From DAOTTX01 sp034437515 (lineage in GTDB: Bacteria > Chloroflexota > Anaerolineae > Aggregatilineales > Phototrophicaceae): a stretch of 64,000 bases of DNA. Where the stretch lies: NCBI GenBank assembly GCA_034437515.1, contig DAOTTX010000128.1, positions 1 to 64,000 of the forward strand, written 5' to 3'. The translations under genes were made by a program, and so were the position numbers. This document shows positions 1-9,628 of the stretch, one piece after another (positions within the stretch are counted from its first letter, which is position 1; each line of letters opens with the position of its first letter). The notes below the pieces were generated by a model. That model saw only the letters and a list, made by a program, of their open reading frames with translations, did no database searches and was not told where the DNA came from.

Positions 1-1
1 G

Positions 2-124
2 ATCGCCTACATAGCAGGCAATGAGGGCAACTGGGACATTTTCACGTTCGATCTGGCGACCGGCAAGACCAGCCGCATCACCCACAACCACGCCGCCGAC
101 CTCGACCCCCACTGGCAACCATAA
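2..124 (+). CDS. C-terminal end of a TolB/WD40-like beta-propeller protein (5' truncated)
   Basis: Only the last 40 codons lie in the window, ending in TAA at 122-124. The residues include a 'NWDIFTFDLATGKTSRIT' stretch followed by 'DLDPHWQP', the typical closing blade of TolB-like (PD40) propellers, in which a Trp-Asp-Ile-[FY] strand is followed by a Thr-Gly turn and a final '[DS]P.WSP/HWQP' element. It is followed 12 bases later by another propeller-like gene on the same strand, so the two may be cotranscribed. The full domain architecture cannot be judged because the start lies outside the window. Confidence 0.6.
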   Translation: MAYIAGNEGNWDIFTFDLATGKTSRITHNHAADLDPHWQP

Positions 125-136
125 GGACGAGATGCG

Positions 137-1072
137 ATGTTTAACCTGATCGTTAAAAGCGGGCTGGCACTTTTCGTCATCCTGACCACTGTACTGGTCA
201 TTATGCAAACCGCCGCCAACCAGATCGAGACAGGCCGTGCGCTGGTCTACGAAAGTGGACGCGATATTTACGTCGCACTACTCGACAGCGCGGATCGTCT
301 CAACCTCACATACAGTCGTGACTTCGAGGACGCCGCCACCTGGACGCCCGATGGCGAGCGCATCCTTTACTATGCGTGGTCGCACACCGGGGAAACGCAC
401 GCCCTCTACACGATGACACCCATAGGACGTGATAAAACCGAGCTGGTGACGCTCGACTTAAACGCCTCACAACGAATCATAACGCTAACCTATTCCCCAG
501 ATGGCAAGCAGATCGCCTATCGCGTCGTCGGAGTATTTGGTTCCAGCCTTCGTGTGATGAACGCCGACGGCAGCGACCAACGCCAACTGATCCGCATGGA
601 AGGACAAGATTACTTTTTAGAATGGTCACCAGACGGGGATCAATTGCTCTACATCAATGAGATTATTGGGCTTTCCGGCGCGGCTCTCGCCCGCAGCATC
701 CACACGATTGACGTAGAGACGCTTGAGCGCACCGACGTTACAAACTTCCTCGATGAAATCACACGGCGCAGCCGCTTTGTCTACGCGGCAAAGTGGGCGG
801 ACGACGGACGCATCCTGTTTGTCGAACGCATTGACACTGAAAAAGCACTCTACGCCGTCAATCCAGATGGCACCAACCTCGAACATTTACGCGCCCTGCC
901 GGAGCGCACCTCACGACCGATCTTTTGGCACGATGAGTCGTTGATCTTCCCGGTATACATCGGCCAGTTTGGCAATGCGGTTGAAACACAGCGTTTCAAC
1001 ACAGTCAACGGTGAGGTCGAGCATCTCCCGCTCGGTGTCGGCTGGCGTTACTCAATCGCATGGCGACCGTGA
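137..1072 (+). CDS. Membrane-anchored TolB/WD40-like propeller protein
   Basis: This 311-residue protein starts with a hydrophobic segment (residues about 5-25) that fits a signal anchor or uncleaved signal peptide. The remainder carries repeated PD40-type elements such as 'WTPDGERILYYAW', 'YSPDGKQIAYRVV' and 'WSPDGDQLLYINE', each a Ser/Thr-Pro-Asp-Gly turn between two strands. That predicts a beta-propeller exposed outside the membrane. The ATG is preceded by an AAGGACGAG ribosome-binding site. It follows another propeller gene closely and ends exactly against the stop of the convergent lipoprotein gene, with no base between them. Family members are often binding or scaffold domains; no catalytic residues are recognisable, so the role is unknown. 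Confidence 0.7.
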   Translation: MFNLIVKSGLALFVILTTVLVIMQTAANQIETGRALVYESGRDIYVALLDSADRLNLTYSRDFEDAATWTPDGERILYYAWSHTGETHALYTMTPIGRDKTELVTLDLNASQRIITLTYSPDGKQIAYRVVGVFGSSLRVMNADGSDQRQLIRMEGQDYFLEWSPDGDQLLYINEIIGLSGAALARSIHTIDVETLERTDVTNFLDEITRRSRFVYAAKWADDGRILFVERIDTEKALYAVNPDGTNLEHLRALPERTSRPIFWHDESLIFPVYIGQFGNAVETQRFNTVNGEVEHLPLGVGWRYSIAWRP

Positions 1073-2023
1073 TTACGGGTTCAAGATGTCACCATAATTC
1101 GGTGTGCTGGTGCTGTTAAAGTTGGCGAAGTCCTCAGTGGTACCGGTGTAATACTGCCAATCAACGGAATTAGGCAACAACGTAAAAATGCCACCTTCAG
1201 GGTCTTCGATGAAAAGTGTGCCGCTGTTGTCGTTCTGCACACGGACGTTGTACGGTTCTTCCATCTCCAACGTCGCCCAGCCGATACGGTCACGCACCGC
1301 ATCTTCGCGCCGCCACAACTCACCAAAGCCCCGGCGCGGCTGCCAGAAGTCACCATCAGGTGCTGAGGGCCAGCTTGGGTCTTCTTCCATCTCGCCTTCG
1401 TTGAACTCATCTCGCCATACTTCCCAACGTGGGAAGGTCGTGTCACTGTACATCACATAGATTGCGTCCAGCGCCCCTACCCAGACCATATAGCCATTCT
1501 CGAACGACTGATAAACCCCCTGGCTGGCAGTCGGTGGTGCAGCGGGACAGTTCGCCGGGCGCGGCTCGATAAAAAACCATGTGCTATCACAAACCACCGG
1601 CTGCGGTTGTACGACCGGCGCTGTCACAGGAATGATGACGCTGGTCGGGAAGGCCGGTGCGGTTGCCGTCGCCGTGACCGTGATTGTCGGCGTCGGGCTT
1701 TGTGAAGGCGTCGCGGTGATGGTGGGTGTGGTGGTCGGTGTTTTACTGGGCGGCAGCGTCGGCGTGACCAACACAAAATCTGCTTCGACGGTCGTCTGCT
1801 GCAACGGAGAGACAACCTCACTGGTGATCTGTCGCGGCGGCGTCTCAGTCGGTGGTGCCGTCATGGTGCTACCCAAAATGGGGATCGCCCCTTCGGATTC
1901 AGTGGGGTCAATCGCCAAATCCTGAATCAAACGCGGCCCGCCACCGGTGTTAGGTGCCGGGTCAGTTGAACACCCTGCACCCAAGACCAGCAAAAGACCA
2001 CAGCACAAAACTTGTTTCCACAT
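1073..2023 (-). CDS. Thr/Pro-rich secreted lipoprotein
   Basis: The best start is the ATG at 2023, which begins 'MWKQVLCCGLLLVLGAGCSTD': a short positive start, a hydrophobic core and a lipobox (LGAGC), so the mature protein is probably lipidated at the Cys. An in-frame ATG seven codons upstream would spoil the signal peptide. Residues about 85-130 are a low-complexity Thr/Pro/Ser linker (repeated TPT units), as seen in many extracytoplasmic proteins of this genome. The C-terminal part, about 170 residues, is Trp- and acid-rich, contains a 'VCDSTWFFIEPRPANCPA' motif with two Cys, and mentions no catalytic signature I know. It is convergent with the propeller gene with directly abutting stops. 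Function unknown. Confidence 0.7.
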   Translation of the reverse strand: MWKQVLCCGLLLVLGAGCSTDPAPNTGGGPRLIQDLAIDPTESEGAIPILGSTMTAPPTETPPRQITSEVVSPLQQTTVEADFVLVTPTLPPSKTPTTTPTITATPSQSPTPTITVTATATAPAFPTSVIIPVTAPVVQPQPVVCDSTWFFIEPRPANCPAAPPTASQGVYQSFENGYMVWVGALDAIYVMYSDTTFPRWEVWRDEFNEGEMEEDPSWPSAPDGDFWQPRRGFGELWRREDAVRDRIGWATLEMEEPYNVRVQNDNSGTLFIEDPEGGIFTLLPNSVDWQYYTGTTEDFANFNSTSTPNYGDILNP

Positions 2024-2318
2024 AGGGTCAGTCCCCGCATACATATGCTTAGTTCAAAGCTTGATTGTAGTCGTTTTCAGCACATAGGCAAACTGCCTAG
2101 TCCTGTGCCAGAACACGCATTTGAAGTATCGATAGTTACGTTAACAGTAGTTCAATATTCAAGAGAAACCACTTTACAACACCATTCTATTGTCAATCAA
2201 TTGTTAGAATGTACTAAAATTTTGTAAAATGGGATATTGTATATTTTACATAATTGGCGCAGAATGCGGTATATTCGGTACCATATTAGATAATACGCCG
2301 ATTTAGGGGTGGTGGCAC
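2024..2318. promoter_or_regulatory. AT-rich divergent intergenic region
   Basis: About 295 bases separate the divergent lipoprotein gene and the small membrane-protein gene. The part from 2140 to 2300 is clearly more AT-rich than the surroundings and holds several TATAAT-like words, for example TAGATAAT at 2287-2294 and TTGTAT-N17-CAGAAT at 2237-2265. It most likely contains promoters for both genes, but no single pair of hexamers is good enough to name. I see no RNA gene or open reading frame of substance in it. Confidence 0.4.
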
Positions 2319-2660
2319 TTGGCACGACGTAAGAGCGACGCGGAAGCAAAAGTAGAGCGTGTGACATGGTTCTTGATGGTACTCGTTTTCGGCATCTTGT
2401 ACTTCCTTGACCCGGCGCAGGTCGAAGCAGTCCCCAACTTTATCGTCCCCTTATGCGGCACCGTGATCTTGATGGGGTCGGGCATCTACCAATTCATGCA
2501 TCGGTGGCCCGTCAGCCCTATCACATGGATTGGGGGTACACTCATGTTGTTGCTCACGCTCATCAACTTCACCGTCAACCCGGATCAAAATTTTTATGGC
2601 ATCACCCTTCTGGTGTTCGCCGGGGTGATCGGCTTTGGTGTCATCACCGGCGAAACGTAA
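2319..2660 (+). CDS. Small membrane protein, three or four predicted segments
   Basis: A 113-residue protein starting with TTG at 2319, preceded by a strong purine-rich GGGGTGGTGG ribosome-binding site at 2306-2315. The first 15 residues are charged (MARRKSDAEAKVERV), after which hydrophobic segments run from about 16-32, 42-62, 70-85 and 90-110. The positive N-terminus suggests it stays in the cytoplasm. I recognise no family. It stands alone downstream of an AT-rich promoter region and upstream of a PucR-type regulator by about 85 bases, so it may or may not be cotranscribed with that gene. Confidence 0.6.
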   Translation: MARRKSDAEAKVERVTWFLMVLVFGILYFLDPAQVEAVPNFIVPLCGTVILMGSGIYQFMHRWPVSPITWIGGTLMLLLTLINFTVNPDQNFYGITLLVFAGVIGFGVITGET

Positions 2661-2744
2661 GTGGCCTGTGCTGACCAGTGCATGTCTATAAAATAGCATC
2701 TTCATCCTACTAAGTGTAAATTTTTAAAAATAGTGAAACTAACC

Positions 2745-4391
2745 ATGACCACTGACGTAAACGAACGAATCACCATAGAAGATATTCGCAAACTCGCGCT
2801 GCCGCTGGGTACTCGCGTCATTGCTGGCGATGGCATGTTAAATCAAGTCGTCACCTGGACGACCGTCCTCTACCCTGAAGACGCTCTAGCGAACAAACAA
2901 ATTCAAGAGGGCGAGATCGTGCTGATGGCACCCGCCCGTAAGAACGGGAAGCAACCACATCACGACATCGAGTTCCTCCGCTGGGCGGCAGAACACAAAG
3001 CCGTCGCCCTGGTTTTAAGTGATTCTCCTTCCCCGGCGACGATTGCCGAGGCTAAAGCCTACAGCCTCCCTGTGATGGTCTTGCCAGTGAACAGCCGCAT
3101 CCGTCTGGTGGAAAAAGCTATCGTCAGCCTGCTGATCGACCGCAAAGTACAAATCGAGCGGCGCGGCACCCAGATTTACCGGCAGCTCACACAAATTTCC
3201 TCTCGTAACGAAGGTATGCCGGAACTCATCAACGCGATGGCTCGCCTGACGAACAAAGCCGTTATCATCCAGGATAAGCGCCTGAACGTGCTTTATAATT
3301 CGGTACAGCCACAGCTCATCGCCAAATGGGAAGAGATCGAACAATTCATCAAAAAAGGTGATAACCTCCCCGTAGAATACCAGGACCGCCATCGTGTCGC
3401 GGAGGTCGATGTCAATGTGCAGATGCAAAGCCTACCGATACCGGGGATCGCCCGACTCGTATCACCCATCGTGACGAACGAAATCGGACGCGGGTATCTT
3501 TCCATCGTCGGACGTGATACAGACTTCGACGATATTGACTCGCTGGTCGCAGAGCATGGTGCGGCGGCCTGCGCTTTGGAGATGGCAAAGGCCAAAGCCA
3601 TCAGCGATACTGAAAAGCGCCTACGCGGAACATTTTTAGACCGGTTGCTCATGGGCGATGTCAGTCATCAAGAAGCGGTTCGCCAGGGCGAGCGGTTTGA
3701 CCATGACATGACCCAGGCTCATCTGGCCATCGTGCTGACGTGGCAAACCGAAGGGCTTTCTACACGTCGTCTCGAAACACTGGTCAACACTGTTATCAAC
3801 GCCCGACGCTCTAAAGCACTGGTCTGGCAGCGAGAGCGCGAAGGCGAGGTGTTGGTTTTCCACACGACCAACACAGAAAATCCCATCGACAGCAGCCTGA
3901 AGCTCGCCGAGGACATCACCGAGGAGATCCAACGGCAGTACAGCAATCACAAAGTCGCACTAGGCCTCGGTCAACCGGCGCGTGAAATCGGTCAGTGGCG
4001 AAACAGCTATCGTGATGCCGTGCAAGCATTAGAACTCGCCACCCGGCTGCAAACAGATATTCCGCTTTACATCGGTGATCTGGGGGTTTATCAACTGATC
4101 CTCAGCCTTTCCGACCGGGACAAGCTGATGGAATTCATGCAGAACACGCTGGGGCCGTTGATCGACTATGACATGAAACAGCACGCCGATCTGGTCAAAA
4201 CGTTGGAGTCGTTCTTTGCCTGCCATGGCAACCTTAGCCAAACCGCCGAACGGTTGATCGTCCACAGAAACACCCTGCTCTATCGGATGAATCGCATCAA
4301 TGAAATTGCAGAGATCGACCTCAATCGCCCGGAGACACGGCTCGCGCTTCATCTCGCGCTCACCATCCGACGACTGCTCTCGATGAACTAG
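2745..4391 (+). CDS. PucR-family transcriptional regulator
   Basis: About 548 residues with the classic PucR layout. Residues 5-130 resemble the N-terminal purine-catabolism PucR ligand-binding domain (TIEDIRKLALPLGTRVI..., then a conserved trp-thr-tyr-pro-like strand). A central GAF- or GGDEF-like region follows (about 150-420). The C-terminal PucR_C helix-turn-helix contains 'GNLSQTAERLIVHRNTLLYR' and 'INEI', the hallmark motif of the family. Members of the family usually activate genes for purine, amino-acid or aromatic use in response to a metabolite. An in-frame GTG at 2733 is an alternative start; neither has a clear ribosome-binding site. No adjacent purine-catabolism gene is present, so the target is unknown. 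Confidence 0.85.
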   Translation: MTTDVNERITIEDIRKLALPLGTRVIAGDGMLNQVVTWTTVLYPEDALANKQIQEGEIVLMAPARKNGKQPHHDIEFLRWAAEHKAVALVLSDSPSPATIAEAKAYSLPVMVLPVNSRIRLVEKAIVSLLIDRKVQIERRGTQIYRQLTQISSRNEGMPELINAMARLTNKAVIIQDKRLNVLYNSVQPQLIAKWEEIEQFIKKGDNLPVEYQDRHRVAEVDVNVQMQSLPIPGIARLVSPIVTNEIGRGYLSIVGRDTDFDDIDSLVAEHGAAACALEMAKAKAISDTEKRLRGTFLDRLLMGDVSHQEAVRQGERFDHDMTQAHLAIVLTWQTEGLSTRRLETLVNTVINARRSKALVWQREREGEVLVFHTTNTENPIDSSLKLAEDITEEIQRQYSNHKVALGLGQPAREIGQWRNSYRDAVQALELATRLQTDIPLYIGDLGVYQLILSLSDRDKLMEFMQNTLGPLIDYDMKQHADLVKTLESFFACHGNLSQTAERLIVHRNTLLYRMNRINEIAEIDLNRPETRLALHLALTIRRLLSMN

Positions 4392-4739
4392 AATTTGCTA
4401 AAAAAGACACGGGTCGGGCGCGGTGATCTCCTTCATGCATCCGATCCATGTATAAAGACGTTGCAGCGCCGGCACCTTACCCCAAGCATAAGTCAACATT
4501 CTAAGGCCACGTTCCTCAAACGACGTGCCGATTGTGCAGTTTACCGCAATCGAAGCCCATATATCTCGTACACCTTATCAATGTTTTATTTGACATTTCT
4601 TTGGTAAATTAGTCCTAATCAACGCTGTATCTGTTTGTCACTTCCGAACAAACGACCACACAAATAAATTTTTCTTTTAACTTACACCAAACACCTTTAT
4701 TCCAAAGTCATAACTTTTGCACATTATGAGAGGACGCAT
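4392..4739 (+). promoter_or_regulatory. Non-coding leader region ahead of glutamate synthase
   Basis: This 348-base stretch holds no convincing gene. The last 180 bases are AT-rich. A TTGACA hexamer lies at 4590-4595 with a weak -10 (TCCTAA) 17 bases downstream. An inverted repeat GTTTGT-N9-ACAAAC at 4633-4653 could be an operator for a dimeric regulator. The ribosome-binding site GAGAGGA lies just before the ATG at 4740. A promoter here is expected because the next gene is long and alone; the exact elements are guesses. Confidence 0.4.
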
Positions 4740-7700
4740 ATGTCGAAAAATAACAGTTTACGTGAGAATTCATTCGCTCCTCATGATGATCGACATCCAA
4801 TTGATACCAACGAACGTGATGCCTGTGCGCTGATTTGTGCGGTGCGCAAGGGCGGTGAGGCCACACACGGCAACGTCAAGCGCACCATCGAAGGGTTAGC
4901 GCGGATGGGACACCGTACCGGCTATATTGATGGTGAGGGCGACGGCGTCGGCATTATGACCGACATCCCCCGCCAGCTCTGGATGAAACGCCTCGCCCAC
5001 AAAGGTCTGCGCTCATCGCTGGCGACGCACAACGGCTTCTGGGTGGCTCATGTGATGATCCCCTCGCAAGATCGACCGCGTGCGAACAACATCATTGACC
5101 AGATCTGCCGCCGCATGACCGATACCGGCTTACACGTCCTGCTTGACCAACCCGGTGAGATCAACCGGCTTGTGCTCGGCCCACATGCAGAAAAGACCGA
5201 ACCCGCCTTCTTCCAGATCGCCGGGATGAACGGTCAGGTCGCCGTCGATCAACTCGATGAGACGCTGTTCAACCTACAGGTACAGCTCGAAGACAACTTC
5301 AACGTACATTTCCCGTCGATGTCATCACATAGTGTGGTTTATAAGGTGCAAGGCACAGTCGAGATTTTGAGACGGTACTATCCCGAACTCCGTGATCCCG
5401 ACTTCGCCTCCACGGTGACGCTAGGACATGCCCGCTACAGCACGAACACCAACCCGATCTTTGAACGGGCGCAGCCCTTCGGCGTGCTCGGTCACAATGG
5501 TGAGTTCAACACCATCTCACGCTTCCGCATGGAAGCGGTGATGGTGGACATCTCGCTTTCCGCTGGCAATTCGGACTCGCAAGATGTAGATCGTGCGATC
5601 CACGCCCTGTGTATGCGTCACGGCATCGACTTGATCGAGGCGATGGAATATATCTTCCCACCGCACAAACATGATCTGGTACAAGATCGCCCGGAAATCC
5701 GCCGTATGTACGAAGATATGCGGCAGTCATTCGGGCCATTCGCACAAGGGCCGGCTGCCGTCGCCGCACGCCTGGGTGATAAGTGCGTGTTTAGCGTCGA
5801 TGCCCTCGGCTTGCGTCCGCTGTGGTTTGGCGAGACCGAAAAAGAGTATTTCGCCAGTTCGGAGCGCGGCGTCTACCAACTTGACAACATGACCGTCGAT
5901 CCCAAGCCGATGGCACCCGGAGAAAAGATCGCGCTTAAGATCGATCGCGGGGTCGGCATTGAAGTGTTGGATTATCCCGCAATCCAGAAACACGTCCATA
6001 ACCGCTATCTGAAAAACACCGCCCAATTGCCTGACTTGCCCAGTCGCATCTTTGCGATGAACAACGGCAACGGTCAGGGGAATTTTCACCCGACCAACGG
6101 CAACGGTCATCACAAAGGCAATGGTAACGGCAACCATCCACAACCTGAGACAGTGACAACTGGTGAACCCCAGCGTGTCGCCGCTGCACGAGTTCAACAG
6201 ACAGACGCCGTCGCCACCGCTGAAAAGGTCGCGGACACACAACTTATCAAAGCGGTGGTCGCCCTGCCCTGGGAGCAGCATGATACTCCCGTCAACACAA
6301 ACACGATGGCGGCGCTCGGTTGGGAACGCTATCACACTACGCTGGTGGATAACCTCGCCAGCAAAAGCAAAGAGCAGATCGGTTCGCTCGGCTGGGACGG
6401 CCCTATCGCCGCCCTGAGTCGAAAGCGGGTTAATCTTGCGGACTACTTCAAGGAGACGGTCGCAGTTGTCACCAACCCGTCAATCGACCGGGAACGCGAG
6501 CAGGCACAGTTTTCCACGCAGATGCTCATCGGCGCACGTCCGCCGCTGGGTGGGCGCAACACTGACGACGACACACTGGTCGTGCTGGATACGCCGCTGC
6601 TGACCGGTGGCTACGCACCACTCGGCACGCCAGAGATGATGAGTGAAGTCGCGTTAGAACACAACACGATGAGCATCGAAGACCTCATCGCCACTTTTGG
6701 TGATAAGGTCACGGTCTTGTCATTGAGCGCCGCCCTCGATGAAAATATTGATGCCGCCCTCAAGCGGCTGCAAGATGCCGCCGTCGATGCCGTGCTCGAA
6801 GGGACTATGTGCATCGTCCTCGATGACACCGACGTCTACGAAGGGCAGCGCCTCTGGTTGGATCCGCTCATGGTCACCGCAGCCATTGATAACGCGCTGC
6901 GCCGGTCAGAAGCAAAGCCTAACCTACGTCGCCTTACCGGTATCGTGGTTCGTTCTGGGTCGCTGCGTGACCTGCATGATATGGCGCTGTGCATCAGCCT
7001 GGGTGCAAACGCACTGCTACCCTATGCCTTCTATGCAACCGCGCTTGACCTGGCCCCTCGTGCCCCCAAAGAAGACCCGACTCCCGAAGGACTGGCGACC
7101 GGCTTGAGCAACATCATCAAGGCCATGACGAACGGCCTTAAGAAAGTGATCTCGACGATTGGCTGCCACGAACTACGTGGTTATGGGCATAGCTTTAGCA
7201 CCATCGGCCTCTCGAAATCCGTCGCGGCGACCTTCGGCACCCCGAATTACTTCGGCGGTGAAGCGCGGGGCCTCACCTGGACGGCGCTCAAAGCCGATAG
7301 CGAAGACCGTGCTGCTGAACTGCGCGGCGAGAAGCGCAACCGGCTCGAAAACCCCGACCGCTTCTACCCCAAAATGTGGAAAAAGGTCGAAGATGTCGCA
7401 CACGGTCAAATGACGTTGGAAGAATTCACCGACCATCTCTTTTCACTGGAAAGCAAACAGCCGATTGCCATCCGGCACATCATCGGCTTGAAGAAAAATG
7501 AGAAGGGTATCGACCCCGCAGAAGTTGACCTGACCATTGGCGAACACGATATGCCAGTTGTCATCGGCGCGATGTCATTTGGGTCACAGGGTGAGCTTTC
7601 CTACAAAACCTATGCAGAAGCCGCGCACCGCCTCAACATCATCTGCGTGAACGGTGAGGGTGGCGAACTCGCAGACATCATGGGCAAATATCCAAAGAAT

Positions 7701-9500
7701 CGCGGGCAGCAGGTCGCCTCCGGGCGCTTTGGTGTGAATATCGAGTTTCTGAACTCCTGCGGCTTGATTGAAATCAAAATCGGACAGGGGGCGAAACCCG
7801 GCGAAGGTGGTCACCTGCCTGGTTACAAAGTGACAGAACAAGTCGCCGCCGCCCGCAGTACTACCCCCGGCGTCGGTTTGATCTCACCGAGCAACAATCA
7901 CGATCTCTATTCCATCGAAGACCTGGCGCAGCTCATCGACGAACTCAAGACCGCTAACACACAGGCACGGGTATCGGTCAAAGTGCCCGTGGTGCCCGGT
8001 GTCGGCATTATCGCGGTCGGCATCGCCAAAGCCGGCGCGGATGTCATCAACATCACCGGCTATGAAGGCGGTACCGGTGCGGCACGCGCCCACGCACTGC
8101 GTCATGTCGGGATGCCGGCCGAGGTCGGCGTATGGCTGGCGCACCGCGCATTGATCGAATCCGGTCTGCGCGATGATGTGGAAATCTGGTGTGACGGCGG
8201 GATGAAATCCGGGCGGGATGTGATTAAGATGATCTGCCTGGGTGCTAATCGCGTGGGCTTCGGCACATTGGCGATGGTCGCAGTCGGCTGTACGATCTGT
8301 CGCGGTTGCCATGACGGCACCTGCCACGTCGGCATCACCACACACGTAAAAACAAAAGAAGAAGCCGATATGAAGGGCTTCAAGGCGTTCCGTCCGTTTG
8401 AAGAAAAAGGCTCACCGGAAGGCATCGTCAACGTGTTTAACATGCTTGGCGACGACATCCGTCAGTGGGTGGCAAAGATGGGCTTTAGCCGTGTACAAGA
8501 CCTCGTCGGGCGTGCGGAACTGCTGGAACAAATCGACCTGCACGACAAGATCGACCTGACGACCCTGCTCAAGCGTGTGCCGCCTGTCCCGAAGAAGCAA
8601 CCGCAACCCGGTGGTCGCCGCCTGACCCGTCCGCGCAATACGCTCAGCAAGCAGATTACCAATGTGATCGCCGAGTACATCGAACGTGGCGACACCGAAC
8701 TCACCTATGAGGACGAACAGGTCATGGCGATGGATCGCGCTCTGGGCACGCACTTAATCGGTGCGATGCAGCGCGGTGAAGTCGAGAAGGTAACCGAGGT
8801 CGAAGCCGTTCACCTGAGCTTCAGCAATTCCGCGATACCGGGCAACGGCCTGGGCGCGTTCAACGATGCGCCGGTCAATATCCTGGTAGAAGGTGGGGCG
8901 CAAGATGGCGTCGCCAAATGTGCGCGGGGTGGCAATATCGCCATCCTCAAGGGGTTGAACCACAACGGGCAACGCCTGGATGGTTCTGTCGGTAAGAGCT
9001 TCGCCTATGGTGCACAGGGCGGCCTATTCATCGTGCAAGGTGACGCCGATACCCGTGCTTGCATCCGCTTGAGTGGTGCCGATGTCATCTTCGGTGGCGA
9101 GATCAAAGAACCGCTGCGCGATCACGAAGGCGGCCTGGGCGCACGCGCTAACCTCAAGGGCTACGCTTTTGAATACATGACGTCCGGGCGGGCGTTGGTG
9201 CTGGGTGACCCCGGCCCCTGGATGTGCGCGGGTATGACTGGTGGTGTGATCTACCAGCGCGTCCAGCCGGAAATGGGTCTGACGCTGGAAGCCATCCGCC
9301 ATCGTCTCGCCGCTGATGCCACCGTTGATATTTTCGCACTCGACGAAGACGGTATGCAGGAAATCAACGAGTTGATGACCAAGTACATTCAAACGCTGGA
9401 AAACAATAACCAGGGTGATGCCACTGAGCATCTCTATAAGCTTCTGCACCGCCCGCAAGATCACTTTGTCAAGATCGCTCCCCCCACCCGCAATAACTAA
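4740..9500 (+). CDS. gltB: Glutamate synthase, large (alpha) subunit
   Basis: The 1586-residue product has the full GltB order: an N-terminal class II glutamine amidotransferase domain, a central domain, an FMN/[3Fe-4S] synthase domain and a C-terminal GXGXG beta-helix. The amidotransferase begins at 'RDAC', so Cys29 is the expected nucleophile after removal of a 28-residue propeptide. The synthase domain contains 'GEGGELADIMGKYPKNRG' and 'GAKPGEGGHLPG', and the cluster ligands are Cys1184, Cys1190 and Cys1195 (C-x5-C-x4-C). It makes two glutamates from glutamine and 2-oxoglutarate in ammonia assimilation. An unusual Asn/Gly/His-rich linker occupies residues about 441-471 between amidotransferase and central domains. 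No small-subunit (gltD) gene is in the window. Start chosen at the ATG with a GAGAGGA site. Confidence 0.95.
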   Translation: MSKNNSLRENSFAPHDDRHPIDTNERDACALICAVRKGGEATHGNVKRTIEGLARMGHRTGYIDGEGDGVGIMTDIPRQLWMKRLAHKGLRSSLATHNGFWVAHVMIPSQDRPRANNIIDQICRRMTDTGLHVLLDQPGEINRLVLGPHAEKTEPAFFQIAGMNGQVAVDQLDETLFNLQVQLEDNFNVHFPSMSSHSVVYKVQGTVEILRRYYPELRDPDFASTVTLGHARYSTNTNPIFERAQPFGVLGHNGEFNTISRFRMEAVMVDISLSAGNSDSQDVDRAIHALCMRHGIDLIEAMEYIFPPHKHDLVQDRPEIRRMYEDMRQSFGPFAQGPAAVAARLGDKCVFSVDALGLRPLWFGETEKEYFASSERGVYQLDNMTVDPKPMAPGEKIALKIDRGVGIEVLDYPAIQKHVHNRYLKNTAQLPDLPSRIFAMNNGNGQGNFHPTNGNGHHKGNGNGNHPQPETVTTGEPQRVAAARVQQTDAVATAEKVADTQLIKAVVALPWEQHDTPVNTNTMAALGWERYHTTLVDNLASKSKEQIGSLGWDGPIAALSRKRVNLADYFKETVAVVTNPSIDREREQAQFSTQMLIGARPPLGGRNTDDDTLVVLDTPLLTGGYAPLGTPEMMSEVALEHNTMSIEDLIATFGDKVTVLSLSAALDENIDAALKRLQDAAVDAVLEGTMCIVLDDTDVYEGQRLWLDPLMVTAAIDNALRRSEAKPNLRRLTGIVVRSGSLRDLHDMALCISLGANALLPYAFYATALDLAPRAPKEDPTPEGLATGLSNIIKAMTNGLKKVISTIGCHELRGYGHSFSTIGLSKSVAATFGTPNYFGGEARGLTWTALKADSEDRAAELRGEKRNRLENPDRFYPKMWKKVEDVAHGQMTLEEFTDHLFSLESKQPIAIRHIIGLKKNEKGIDPAEVDLTIGEHDMPVVIGAMSFGSQGELSYKTYAEAAHRLNIICVNGEGGELADIMGKYPKNRGQQVASGRFGVNIEFLNSCGLIEIKIGQGAKPGEGGHLPGYKVTEQVAAARSTTPGVGLISPSNNHDLYSIEDLAQLIDELKTANTQARVSVKVPVVPGVGIIAVGIAKAGADVINITGYEGGTGAARAHALRHVGMPAEVGVWLAHRALIESGLRDDVEIWCDGGMKSGRDVIKMICLGANRVGFGTLAMVAVGCTICRGCHDGTCHVGITTHVKTKEEADMKGFKAFRPFEEKGSPEGIVNVFNMLGDDIRQWVAKMGFSRVQDLVGRAELLEQIDLHDKIDLTTLLKRVPPVPKKQPQPGGRRLTRPRNTLSKQITNVIAEYIERGDTELTYEDEQVMAMDRALGTHLIGAMQRGEVEKVTEVEAVHLSFSNSAIPGNGLGAFNDAPVNILVEGGAQDGVAKCARGGNIAILKGLNHNGQRLDGSVGKSFAYGAQGGLFIVQGDADTRACIRLSGADVIFGGEIKEPLRDHEGGLGARANLKGYAFEYMTSGRALVLGDPGPWMCAGMTGGVIYQRVQPEMGLTLEAIRHRLAADATVDIFALDEDGMQEINELMTKYIQTLENNNQGDATEHLYKLLHRPQDHFVKIAPPTRNN

Positions 9501-9512
9501 CCACGCAGATAT

Positions 9513-9540
9513 GGGGTGTGTCGTCGTGCGCACCCCTTTT
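9513..9540 (+). terminator. Rho-independent terminator after glutamate synthase
   Basis: GGGGTGTG at 9513-9520 pairs with CGCACCCC at 9529-9536 (eight pairs with one G-U) around an eight-base loop, followed by TTTT. It lies 12 bases after the stop codon of the glutamate synthase gene. Confidence 0.8.
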
Positions 9541-9628
9541 GCGGTTTCCCCCCAACGCTTAATATCACAATCAGACAATGCGCTCTATAATAGAGATGTC
9601 TTTATTACAAAAGCACGAGGAGGCATCA

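Noticed and set aside
4395..4607. 70-residue reading frame after the PucR gene
   Set aside because: TTG start without ribosome-binding site, Cys/His/Arg-rich random-looking sequence, no fold pattern; the stretch fits an intergenic region.
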